Source of the DNA: Leptolyngbya sp. PCC 6406
Lineage (GTDB): Bacteria; Cyanobacteriota; Cyanobacteriia; Phormidesmidales; Phormidesmidaceae
Length of the DNA stretch: 64,000 nucleotides
Assembly: GCF_000332095.2 (NCBI RefSeq)
Contig: NZ_KI913949.1
Span: 3,284,512-3,348,511, forward strand
Reading direction: 5' to 3'
Made by a program: the position numbers and the translations under genes. The notes below the pieces were generated by a model that saw only the letters and a list, made by a program, of their open reading frames with translations, did not search any database and was not told where the DNA came from. How positions within the stretch are numbered: the first letter of the stretch is position 1; each line of letters opens with the position of its first letter. Below are positions 50,782-58,036 of the stretch, in pieces.

Positions 50782-52305
50782 ATGGTGGAATCATTTGTGG
50801 GCATCGCCTCGGCGTTGCGATCGCTGTGGGCGCTGTACCTGCTGACCCAGCCCGTCAACTATGGCAGCATCGCCTACGAGTACGAAAAAAATTCCTACCC
50901 CCTGGCCCTGGCGGATGTGTGGGCCGACACCCCCGACGCTGAACAGGCGATCGCCTTTCTCCAGCAGCCCGACCCCGAGGCCACCGACACCCTGGAAATC
51001 GATCTGTATTCCAGCTTTGTCCTCAAGGGGCAAATGCGGAAATATTTTGCCTTTGGGGAGGCGTTGGATCCGGCCTATCGCGATCGCATGTACGCTGCCA
51101 TGGATCTACTCACCCGCACCGATCCCCTAGCGACCGAAGCTGAAGAACCCCGCAAATTCTGGGAAAACTCCCGCGACGACTGCACCACCCGCATCGATTG
51201 TCGCAACACCGACAACCTGCGGGCCATGCGGGAAACCTCCGTCTATCTGATGGCCGAAACAACGGGTAATGAAGCCACCCGTTTAATCTACAAAGCCCAC
51301 CTAGAGCGCTACGTCACCACCCTGCTGGACATCGGCATGGGGGAGTGGGACAGCCCCATCTACCACGGCCACACCACCGCCGCCTACCTCAACCTGTACG
51401 ACTTTGCCCAAGATCCCGAGGTCAAGGCCCTGGCCAACACCGCTCTGGACTGGCTATTTCGCAACGCCGCCCTGAAATATTGGCGCGGCACCTGGACAGG
51501 TCCCAGCAAGCGGGCCGGGGGCGAAGGGGCCGCCGCCTTCTTTTGGCTCTACTTTGGCGACGGTCCTCCCCCTGCCCAGGTAGAAAAAGACTGGATCCAT
51601 GCCCTCACTAGTGACTACCGCCCGCCAGCGGCGATCGTAGCCCTGGCCCAGCGCCGATTTCCCCGCCCCGCCGAAATTCGCCGCACCCATCCCCACTACG
51701 AAAACTGGCTCCCCGACCAGTATGGCCCCGCCTTTTGGGAAACCCTGTACTTCGGCCACACCTTTCAGTTGGGCACCTTAGCACGGGGCACAGGGGGCGA
51801 TTGGGAAGGCTTCCATCTGGCCATGGCCACCGATGCAGGTGTGGCGACGGTGACGGTGACTACCGATGGCCCCCACGCGATCGCACAATTTCGCAACCTT
51901 GTGCTCTGGCAGGGGCAAGCCGCCCCCACCCTAAATCTGCCCCCAGGGGAACGGGTTGAGCGGCAGGGGATCACATTCCTCGCGGTCGGTAACACCTGGC
52001 TGGCAATTCATCCCTTGGCCGATGGGTTTGCCCTGGAGGTGGGGGAACCGCAAAGCCACGGCAGTTTTGCCGCCTTTCAAACCGCCGTGGTAGATCGCGC
52101 CGCCCTCAGCCTGATCGGGACACGGCTCACCTATCGCGACTCCCAGGGCCATGAAATCGCCCTACACCAGCATCTCCAGAACGGCTTGCCCCAGGTGTGG
52201 CGCGACGGTAGCCGCCATGATTGGCACCATCACTGGCAGACCCCGGATTGGTTCGCGATCGCAGGTCTCTCGCCACCCGCCGAAGTACCCAGATTGGCGG
52301 ATTAG
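50782..52305 (+). CDS. hypothetical protein, possible alpha/alpha-toroid enzyme
   Basis: 507 residues from ATG at 50782 (AGGTG nearby); ATG at 50749 and TTG at 50722 are possible longer starts. Not recognised. The N-terminal 300 residues are helical and aromatic-rich (LYLMAETTGNEATRLIYKAHLERYV, WDSPIYHGHTTAAYLNLYDFAQDPEVKALANTALDWLFRNAALKYWRG), a pattern common in alpha/alpha-barrel polysaccharide lyases or glycoside hydrolases. The C-terminal 200 residues look beta-rich (GVATVTVTTDGPHAIAQF, GITFLAVGNTWLAIHPL), as in heparinase-type lyases. No signal peptide is present; a solitary IS end just upstream suggests the 5' end was lost. Function is not assigned. Confidence 0.7.
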   Translation: MVESFVGIASALRSLWALYLLTQPVNYGSIAYEYEKNSYPLALADVWADTPDAEQAIAFLQQPDPEATDTLEIDLYSSFVLKGQMRKYFAFGEALDPAYRDRMYAAMDLLTRTDPLATEAEEPRKFWENSRDDCTTRIDCRNTDNLRAMRETSVYLMAETTGNEATRLIYKAHLERYVTTLLDIGMGEWDSPIYHGHTTAAYLNLYDFAQDPEVKALANTALDWLFRNAALKYWRGTWTGPSKRAGGEGAAAFFWLYFGDGPPPAQVEKDWIHALTSDYRPPAAIVALAQRRFPRPAEIRRTHPHYENWLPDQYGPAFWETLYFGHTFQLGTLARGTGGDWEGFHLAMATDAGVATVTVTTDGPHAIAQFRNLVLWQGQAAPTLNLPPGERVERQGITFLAVGNTWLAIHPLADGFALEVGEPQSHGSFAAFQTAVVDRAALSLIGTRLTYRDSQGHEIALHQHLQNGLPQVWRDGSRHDWHHHWQTPDWFAIAGLSPPAEVPRLAD

Positions 52306-52317
52306 AGGTTGGGCAAC

Positions 52318-52539
52318 GTGCAGTCCATTCGACTGCCTGAGAGCCGAATCGAAGCCAAGCTACTCAAAGAACTGGCCCTTGCCCTCTATGCCCAAGAACG
52401 CCTGTCCTTTGGTCAAGCCCGCGAGTCAACCAATTTGGATCACGGGCAATTCAGTCAGCTTTTAGACGATCGCACCATTCTCCGGCATTACTCCGAAACC
52501 GAACTCACAGAAGACCTCCACTATGCTCGTCGTCAGTAA
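52318..52539 (+). CDS. UPF0175-family protein (antitoxin-like)
   Basis: 73 residues from GTG at 52318, with TAGAGG nine bases before it. MQSIRLPESRIEAKLLKELALALYAQERLSFGQARE carries the UPF0175 helix-turn-helix-like pattern (LY.....S.G.A.E...). These proteins are usually the antitoxin in pairs with a DUF3368 PIN toxin. The 3' end overlaps such a gene by 17 bases, but that gene is truncated. Confidence 0.82.
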   Translation: MQSIRLPESRIEAKLLKELALALYAQERLSFGQARESTNLDHGQFSQLLDDRTILRHYSETELTEDLHYARRQ

Positions 52540-52603
52540 CACCTCACCATTGCTCAACCTAGCGATCATCGACCACCTATTTCTATGGAATATTCTTAGA
52601 TGA
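52523..52603 (+). pseudogene. truncated DUF3368 PIN-domain toxin
   Basis: MLVVSNTSPLLNLAIIDHLF then LWNILR and a stop: the first 20 residues are the canonical start of DUF3368 PIN toxins, including the first catalytic Asp region neighbours (SNTSPL). About 130 residues of the nuclease are missing, so the toxin is inactive while its antitoxin persists. Confidence 0.8.
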
Positions 52604-52631
52604 TAGACAGGTCTATAGACGCTATTTCCCC

Positions 52632-53114
52632 ATGCAACTTCCCTCTGGTCCAGCTCTAATCACCCCCGATCGCATCCCGGTGCTGCTGGCTACCGTTACC
52701 GCTGGGACGCTGCCGCCGGACTATCAGCGGCTGTTGGAAATCTACTGTGTGGTCAAGGCGGGGGGGGTGGCGGTGCAGCGACAGGTGGCCCAGCGTCTAG
52801 AGGAAACAGAGCGGGCCGCGATCGCAGTTGAGATCCAGGCCCTCCGAGCCCAACCGCATCAACCCGATCGTGACAGCCGCATTCGGGCCTTAGAGCAGGA
52901 AATCCTAGAACTCCAGCAATCCATCCGCGATCGCTGTGCCTACCTGGGCACGATTCAGCCCACCGAAGAGGCGGCGGTACGCCAGTGTCTAGCCACCATC
53001 GACAGCCACTTTTTGCTCCGTCACCAGGGTGAGACTGACCCAGGCTCCTTGGGCGTTGTAACGGCGGATCATCCGCTGCCGGAGATGGGGGGTAATCAAC
53101 CATCCCACCTCTAG
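52632..53114 (+). CDS. hypothetical protein with coiled coil
   Basis: 160 residues. N-terminal region ALITPDRIPVLLATVTAGTLPPDYQRLLEIYCVVKAGG, then a charged helical stretch likely to be a coiled coil (residues about 55-100, LEETERAAIAVEIQALRAQP...RIRALEQEILELQQSIRDRC). No family recognised. The last 42 codons overlap the end of the convergent DUF3598 gene, and this tail looks unlike a natural C-terminus, so the original stop may have been lost. Confidence 0.55.
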   Translation: MQLPSGPALITPDRIPVLLATVTAGTLPPDYQRLLEIYCVVKAGGVAVQRQVAQRLEETERAAIAVEIQALRAQPHQPDRDSRIRALEQEILELQQSIRDRCAYLGTIQPTEEAAVRQCLATIDSHFLLRHQGETDPGSLGVVTADHPLPEMGGNQPSHL

Positions 53115-53825
53115 AAATAGGGGCTGGCGCGGCTCGATGGCAATGGGGCAGGTGGCGGAGGCCCCATCGGGGAGGAGTAACACCTGAAGGGTCTGGGGAC
53201 CGCCAGTAAAGACAATGCGATCGCCCTCAATCGTGCCTGTAGAGGTGAAGGGCGGCCCATCCCCAAAGTGCAGGGTTTGATGCAGGTGCTGGCCCTCCTG
53301 CACAAGCGTGAGTTCCGTCGCAGTGCGATCGCAGGGGGAGAGATCGGCATAGAGGGTCACCGCCTCCCCCCGCCAAGTTCCCACCAGTTGCGCCACCGTC
53401 AGGGGTGGGCGTTGAGATGGGTCCGTGCCCTGGCGATGCTCTCGAATCAGGGTGATCTGAAGCTGACGATCCCGATTAAAAAGCTGGACCAACCGCAGGC
53501 GATGGGGCTCGGCAATCAGACCCAGTTCAGCCCCAAATTCCGAAAACGGTCCCCACTGGATCGATCCCTGGGAAAAGGCTCCCCCCTCAAAGAACAGGAT
53601 GCTCCGGTTCAAGGACGCATATTCCAGCACTCGCTCCGTCGGGGGTTGCCCTGGCGGCTGCTTGTGGATCTCCTGCCGCATGGCCTTGCCGTCGTCTTGG
53701 GGAATCAGGGCGACCACGCTGGGGGTATCGGCAATGACCGCCCCCAAAGATGACAGTTGGGTGAAGGAGCCGACCCACGTCCCTGCGTTTTCCAGTAGCC
53801 GGTCCCACTGAGATGTCATAGTCAT
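52989..53825 (-). CDS. DUF3598-family protein
   Basis: 278 residues. Cyanobacterial DUF3598 signatures: WDRLLENAGTWVGSFTQLSSLG near the N-terminus, ILFFEGGAFSQGSIQWGPFSEFGAELGLI, and LVGTWRGEAVTLYADLSPCD opening a second lipocalin-like half. Related to the CpcS/CpcT fold of phycobilin lyases, which suggests binding of a hydrophobic or chromophore-like ligand; the role is unknown. A short MITE-like element lies directly upstream of the start and may carry part of the promoter. Confidence 0.88.
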   Translation of the reverse strand: MTMTSQWDRLLENAGTWVGSFTQLSSLGAVIADTPSVVALIPQDDGKAMRQEIHKQPPGQPPTERVLEYASLNRSILFFEGGAFSQGSIQWGPFSEFGAELGLIAEPHRLRLVQLFNRDRQLQITLIREHRQGTDPSQRPPLTVAQLVGTWRGEAVTLYADLSPCDRTATELTLVQEGQHLHQTLHFGDGPPFTSTGTIEGDRIVFTGGPQTLQVLLLPDGASATCPIAIEPRQPLFLEVGWLITPHLRQRMIRRYNAQGAWVSLTLVTEQKVAVDGG

Positions 53826-53830
53826 GCCTA

Positions 53831-53936
53831 TATAGCGTTTCCCTAATGTATGAGGTACACCTCAACTTAATGACACTCCGGCGAACAAGGGGCTTAAGCC
53901 CCTTGTCTGTACTTAACCCGAGGGAGAAACGCTATA
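53831..53936. repeat. 106-bp MITE-like element
   Basis: Terminal inverted repeats TATAGCGTTTCCCT (53831-53844) and AGGGAGAAACGCTATA (53921-53936), with an internal perfect hairpin AAGGGGCTTAAGCCCCTT (about 53887-53904). It fills the space between two minus-strand genes; its right end forms the last codons of the gene at 53932-54507. Confidence 0.75.
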
Positions 53937-54507
53937 GTTCTACGGGTTGGCCCCGCTCTGTAAAGCGCAGAGTCTCTACTGCTAGGGCCGGGTTGTCCAG
54001 AAGGGTGCGGCGAAGGCTACCAAAGAGGAGCATCTGCTCACAGGAAGAGAGGGAAACCAACTGGCGCTGGGAGTTGGGGGCAACGCGCAGATCGATGGTG
54101 ACGGTGCCGCCTCCCTCCCGCTGGACTCGATACCCCGTTAACTCCAGGGCTACCAGGTCCAGACTGGAATCCCGCAGGATACCCTGGACCACGGATTCCA
54201 ACTGCTGGGGATCTGCGATCGCGGGTTCCGTTTCAAAGCCATCACAGTCAGCATCGGGCAGGTAGCGACTAATAGCCACCAGATTGCCGGGGGGCTGACG
54301 GAGGACGGTAGTCCACAGTTCGTTCACTTGGCCCAGGGCCAGGGTGAGGCGCTCCCCTTGGGAGCGGGGCAGCGTTTCCGCCATAGCAGAGTTGGGGGTG
54401 GGCGGCGGTGATATCGCGCCGATGGTCAATAAACCCAGTCCCAGGACAATAGCCCCAGCAACGGATCGAGGTCCGGGAAAAAAGCGATGTATGCTGACCT
54501 TGGTCAT
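53932..54507 (-). CDS. exported hypothetical protein
   Basis: 191 residues. Signal peptide about residues 1-44 (SVAGAIVLGLGLLTIGAISP...NSAMA-E). The mature part is alpha/beta with two Cys (YLPDADCDGFET, SLSSCEQMLL) that could form a disulfide. Pattern: GERLTLALGQVNELWTTVLRQPPGNLVAISRYLPDADCDGFE, then VALELTGYRVQREGGGTVTIDLRVAPNSQRQLVSLSSCEQ. Not recognised. The stop codon lies in the end of the MITE-like element, so the original C-terminus may differ. Confidence 0.65.
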   Translation of the reverse strand: MTKVSIHRFFPGPRSVAGAIVLGLGLLTIGAISPPPTPNSAMAETLPRSQGERLTLALGQVNELWTTVLRQPPGNLVAISRYLPDADCDGFETEPAIADPQQLESVVQGILRDSSLDLVALELTGYRVQREGGGTVTIDLRVAPNSQRQLVSLSSCEQMLLFGSLRRTLLDNPALAVETLRFTERGQPVEL

Positions 54508-54646
54508 GGCCCTGTATCCTTACTGACTGCAATACTGATTGCGGCTGATGGCACTGTCCCTTCCGGTTTGATAACGGGGTCGTCAACGAAATTGAACAGA
54601 AGTGAGCATCCTTCAGCCCTGACCCCTATGGAACGAGACTGCATCC

Positions 54647-55672
54647 GTGGCTGAGACTTGGCACCATCGTCACATCCTATCCCTGTCGGCCTTCACCCCC
54701 ACCGACTACGACACCGTCATCCGTACTGCCCTGAGTTTTCGGGATGTCCTCTCCCGCCGTACCAAAAAGGTGCCGACACTCCAGGGGCGGGTGGTGACAA
54801 ATCTCTTCTTTGAGCCCTCTACCCGCACCCGCAGCAGTTTTGAATTAGCGGCGAAACGCCTCTCAGCGGATGTGCTCAACTTCGCCCCCGGCTCCTCCTC
54901 CCTCACCAAGGGGGAAACGATTTTAGACACGGCCAAAACCTACCTGGCCATGGGGGCAGACCTGATGGTGGTGCGGCACCAGTCGGCGGGGGTACCCCAT
55001 GCGATCGCGGCAGAATTGGATCGGCTGCAATCAGGCGTGGGAGTGCTAAATGCGGGGGATGGCCCCCATGAACATCCCTCCCAAGCCCTTCTAGATCTGT
55101 TCACCCTTGCCCAAGCCCTGAATCCGGACAATCCCACCGTCACCGCCCTGCGGGGTAAAAAGGTGGCCCTAGTTGGAGATATTCTCCATTCTCGGGTAGC
55201 CCGGTCGAATCTATGGAGTCTCACCGCCTGCGGCGCGGAGGTACACCTAGCTGGCCCCCCGACCCTACTCCCCCCCGGCTTCGGAGCCGCCTTCCAAAGC
55301 TTCCCCCTAGATGCAGCGGGGGTGGAACGGGCGATCGTCCAGCATTCCACCCTAGCCCCTGCCCTGGCCGATGCGGATTTTGTCATGACCCTACGCCTGC
55401 AACGGGAACGCATGGCCCAGCATCTCCTCCCTAGTCTGCGGGAATATCACCAGCAGTTTGGCATTACCCGCGATCGCATTCGCCCCTGCGCCCCTGGGGT
55501 CAAAGTGCTACACCCCGGCCCCACCAATCGTGGTGTGGAACTCAGCTCCGACCTCATGGACGATCCCCAGTACAGCCTGATTGGTCGTCAAGTCACCAAC
55601 GGCATCGCCACCCGCATGGCCCTACTATATCTAATGGGTACCCGCCGCTCCGATGCCCTAGATCTGCTGTGA
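54647..55672 (+). CDS. pyrB: aspartate carbamoyltransferase catalytic subunit
   Basis: 341 residues from GTG at 54647. It condenses carbamoyl phosphate with aspartate in pyrimidine synthesis. Active-site motifs: [19 protein letters not shown] (carbamoyl-phosphate loop), [51 protein letters not shown] and [14 protein letters not shown] (aspartate site). Full length, stand-alone catalytic chain; no pyrI regulatory gene follows. Confidence 0.97.
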   Translation: MAETWHHRHILSLSAFTPTDYDTVIRTALSFRDVLSRRTKKVPTLQGRVVTNLFFEPSTRTRSSFELAAKRLSADVLNFAPGSSSLTKGETILDTAKTYLAMGADLMVVRHQSAGVPHAIAAELDRLQSGVGVLNAGDGPHEHPSQALLDLFTLAQALNPDNPTVTALRGKKVALVGDILHSRVARSNLWSLTACGAEVHLAGPPTLLPPGFGAAFQSFPLDAAGVERAIVQHSTLAPALADADFVMTLRLQRERMAQHLLPSLREYHQQFGITRDRIRPCAPGVKVLHPGPTNRGVELSSDLMDDPQYSLIGRQVTNGIATRMALLYLMGTRRSDALDLL

Positions 55673-55850
55673 AATCCGGCTGTAGCGACATTCAGTTGAA
55701 TTGCGCACAGCCGTGAGGGTACTGGATTGAGGTGCATCGCTTCGCGGATGCACCCTACCTCCACTGAGGTAGAAATTACCCTCAGGCCGAGATCGAAACC
55801 ACCCCAATACCCCAATACCCCAACACCCTAATAGAAGAGTCAACCTTACC

Positions 55851-56339
55851 GTGGTGCTGAGTTCATCTGTCCCTCCATCCGCCCCCCCCAGTCCCCCCCA
55901 TCCCCAGGATCACCTAGCCATCACCTTTGCCCCCCTGTCCTTGGCAGCGGTATACAGCCTCGCGGAACAGGGGAGCAATGGCGCGATCGTCGTCATGAGT
56001 GGCATGGTGCGAAACAACACCGAGGGACGAGCCGTAGAATCCTTGGAATATCAAGCCTATGAGCCCATGGCCCTAGTCATTTTTCAGCAGATTGCCGCCG
56101 AGATTCGTCGCACCTGGGCAGATGTGACCACCATCGTCATTCATCACCGCACAGGACGTCTGACGGTGGGGGAAATCAGCGTCCTCATCGCCATCGGCTG
56201 CCCCCACCGCTCCGAAGCCTTCGCCGCATGCCAATACGCCATCGACACCCTCAAGCACAACGCCCCCATCTGGAAAAAGGAACACTGGGATGACGGCTCC
56301 AGCAGTTGGGTCAGCATTGGAGCTTGTGAACAGGAGTAG
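55851..56339 (+). CDS. moaE: molybdopterin synthase catalytic subunit
   Basis: 162 residues from GTG at 55851. It converts precursor Z to molybdopterin with MoaD. Signatures: GAIVVMSGMVRNNTEGRAVESLEYQAYEPMA, IVIHHRTGRLTVGEISVLIAIGCPHRSEAFAACQYAIDTLKHNAPIWKKEHWDDG; the Lys-Lys near the C-terminus is the catalytic pair. The first 25 residues are a Pro/Ser-rich extension. Upstream, about 55800-55830 carries CCCCAATA-type tandem repeats. No other Mo-cofactor genes are nearby. Confidence 0.95.
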   Translation: MVLSSSVPPSAPPSPPHPQDHLAITFAPLSLAAVYSLAEQGSNGAIVVMSGMVRNNTEGRAVESLEYQAYEPMALVIFQQIAAEIRRTWADVTTIVIHHRTGRLTVGEISVLIAIGCPHRSEAFAACQYAIDTLKHNAPIWKKEHWDDGSSSWVSIGACEQE

Positions 56340-56432
56340 GGCAGATTGACCGACAAGACATGGACTCACGGCGGTTAAACCCGCTGCGACACAAACAAAG
56401 TTTGCCTTCCTTCCTTCCTGCTGTCTTTATTA

Positions 56433-57005
56433 GACTTGTTGTGAAATAATGCTCAGTCAAAACCTTCAAGGGCGACTTCCTTCCTCCCTCGGTTAAGCGG
56501 CCATTAGATAAAAGTTCCAGAGTCCTGCCGCTGTGAAGATGGAGCGGTCATCAAAGTTCGCTTTGCGATTGCGATAGACCTGGGCGGCAATCCCATAGCG
56601 TTAACACCATTTTTTCACCCAGGGCTTCCTCCAGCAGTGGTTGGAGGCGATGCATCCAACGATTCGCCTGAGCGCGATCCAGGTCAAACAGGACACCGGC
56701 CAAATCAAAGGTCGGATACACCTTGAAGTAGAACAAGATGAAGAACAGTTTGGTCTCGACCGTTGCTAAATTGGGTTTTCGTCCTGCTCCGGTGGCCCGT
56801 TGACGGGGTAAGGGGCTCCGACGGGGAACCTCTGCATGGGCCAACACCTGAGCGAAGGTGGATTCCAGTTCCTCAAAGGCTTTCCGGTTCAAACCGGTCA
56901 AAGCCCGCAAGAGGCGGTCACTCTTGAGGGCACGTTGGAGGTTCAGCACGGCACAACCAGGTTAACTAGCTCTAGAGGCTATTATCCCCTATTTCACAAC
57001 AGGTC
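56433..57005 (-). mobile_element. internally deleted insertion sequence (IS5-like)
   Basis: 573 bp with inverted ends GACTTGTTGTGAAATA (56433-56448) and the complement of TATTTCACAACAGGTC (56990-57005; one mismatch). It contains only the two ends of a transposase gene. Both ends being intact, it could still be moved in trans, a stage on the way to a MITE. Confidence 0.8.
56497..56949 (-). pseudogene. IS5-like transposase with internal deletion
   Basis: The N-terminal 115 residues are intact (LLRALTGLNRKAFEELESTFAQVL, AGRKPNLATVETKLFFILFYFKVYPTFDLAGVLFDLDRAQANRWMHRLQPLLEEALGEKMVL), a DUF4096/helix-turn-helix type start. In another frame the C-terminal 34 residues remain (AAQVYRNRKANFDDRSIFTA, then AGLWNFYLMAA). 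The catalytic core between them, several hundred bases, is missing. Confidence 0.85.
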
Positions 57006-57019
57006 TAATGCCTCAAGGC

Positions 57020-57165
57020 TAGTACACCTAGGCTGAAATAGGCTTACTATTCTGTCGCACCACCCAAACATTTTCCGGTCCCCTCTCTCCTTGGGAGAGG
57101 GCTAGGGTGAGGGGTCGAGGTGTACCACGATAGAACGGTCAGAGTATTTACCCCGCACAGTACTA
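57020..57165 (+). repeat. MITE-like dispersed repeat, copy 2 of 3
   Basis: Begins TAGTACACCTAGGCTGAAAT and ends CGCACAGTACTA, with internal CCCCTCTCTCCTTGGGAGAG hairpin; aligned over its length with the copies at 1991-2134 and 59810-59952. It abuts the truncated 5' end of a PIN-toxin gene. Confidence 0.85.
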
Positions 57166-57171
57166 GTATCC

Positions 57172-57369
57172 TTGTGCAAAAGTGCTGTCCCCCTTGATGT
57201 ATCAGGGTTACGAGACGCTGACGATAGGATTGTGCTTCAAGCTGCGATCGCGGCTCAAGCTGTGGCCATCATTTCAGGCGATGATGATCTTCTCGTTCTC
57301 AAGAGCGTTGCAGGCATTTCCATCCTCACCGTTGCCGCATTCCTAACTCAGTACTTTCCTAAAACTTGA
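57172..57369 (+). pseudogene. C-terminal fragment of a PIN-domain toxin
   Basis: LRDADDRIVLQAAIAAQAVAIISGDDDLLVLKSVAGISILTVAAFL is the C-terminal half of PIN-family toxins (COG1569 type), with the acidic D-A-D-D and S-G-D-D-D-L-L motifs. The N-terminal half is absent; homology ends at the MITE copy directly upstream, so the element or an associated deletion removed it. The listed TTG/GTG starts inside the fragment are not meaningful. Confidence 0.75.
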
Positions 57370-57381
57370 GCAGTAAGTGCC

Positions 57382-57978
57382 CTAGAGCTTTTCTCCACTG
57401 AGGATGAAAATGGGGTCAATAGCGCGAAAGACCTGCTGACTACCCCGTGTTTCCAGGCGATTAATCGCGGGCTGCACAATTTCCACATTACGCACCTGGA
57501 GAGCGGCAAAAGTCTCCGACAGGGTGTACAGATTTTCCAGTGTTCCCGTCGTCACCACAATGCGGCCCCCAGAGGGCAGATGCTCCCAAGCCACTTGCAG
57601 AATCGGCTTCAGGGGACGGCCCCCCTCGATGATGATGCAGTCCGGGCGGGGCTGGAGCTGGGCGAGACAGTCGGGGGCGACACCTTCAATGACGGTCACA
57701 TTTGCCAGACCAAAGCGATCGCAGTTTTGGCGAATCAGACTGACTACCTCCTCATCCCGCTCCACCGCCACTACCTGCCCCGTCGGGCACAGCAGCGCCG
57801 CCTCCACAGCGACGGATCCTGTCCCCGCACCAATATCCCACAACACCGCCGCCGCCTCTAGGCGCAGTGCCCCCACGATCAGCAACCGCACCTCCCGCTT
57901 GCTGATGGGAATACCGGGCAACTGCTCAAAGAGGGCATCGGGAATGCCGGGGGTGGCATAGGGCCAAAGGGGTGCCAT
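57382..57978 (-). CDS. cbiT: precorrin-6Y methyltransferase/decarboxylase subunit CbiT
   Basis: 198 residues. It methylates C15 and decarboxylates in corrin-ring (cobalamin) synthesis. SAM motif I DIGAGTGSVAVEAALL, VVAVERDEEVVSLIRQNCDRFGLANV, IIIEGGRPLKPIL and GGRIVVTTGTLENLYTL are all present. In many bacteria it is fused to CbiE (CobL); here it is a separate protein. No cobalamin riboswitch was recognised in the 58-base spacer to the next gene, which lies upstream in the same direction. Confidence 0.93.
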   Translation of the reverse strand: MAPLWPYATPGIPDALFEQLPGIPISKREVRLLIVGALRLEAAAVLWDIGAGTGSVAVEAALLCPTGQVVAVERDEEVVSLIRQNCDRFGLANVTVIEGVAPDCLAQLQPRPDCIIIEGGRPLKPILQVAWEHLPSGGRIVVTTGTLENLYTLSETFAALQVRNVEIVQPAINRLETRGSQQVFRAIDPIFILSGEKL

Positions 57979-58036
57979 AAAGCTCCAAAATAGGCGGGTG
58001 AGGCAGAGCTAGCCTAACAGGGCTATGGGGAAGTTT

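Noticed and set aside
50526-50858. 110-codon minus-strand frame
   Set aside because: It spans a REP flank, a solitary IS end and the start of the next gene, with no coherent protein pattern.
57979-58036. Cobalamin riboswitch before cbiT
   Set aside because: The spacer to the upstream gene is only 58 bases and holds no B12-box-like sequence.
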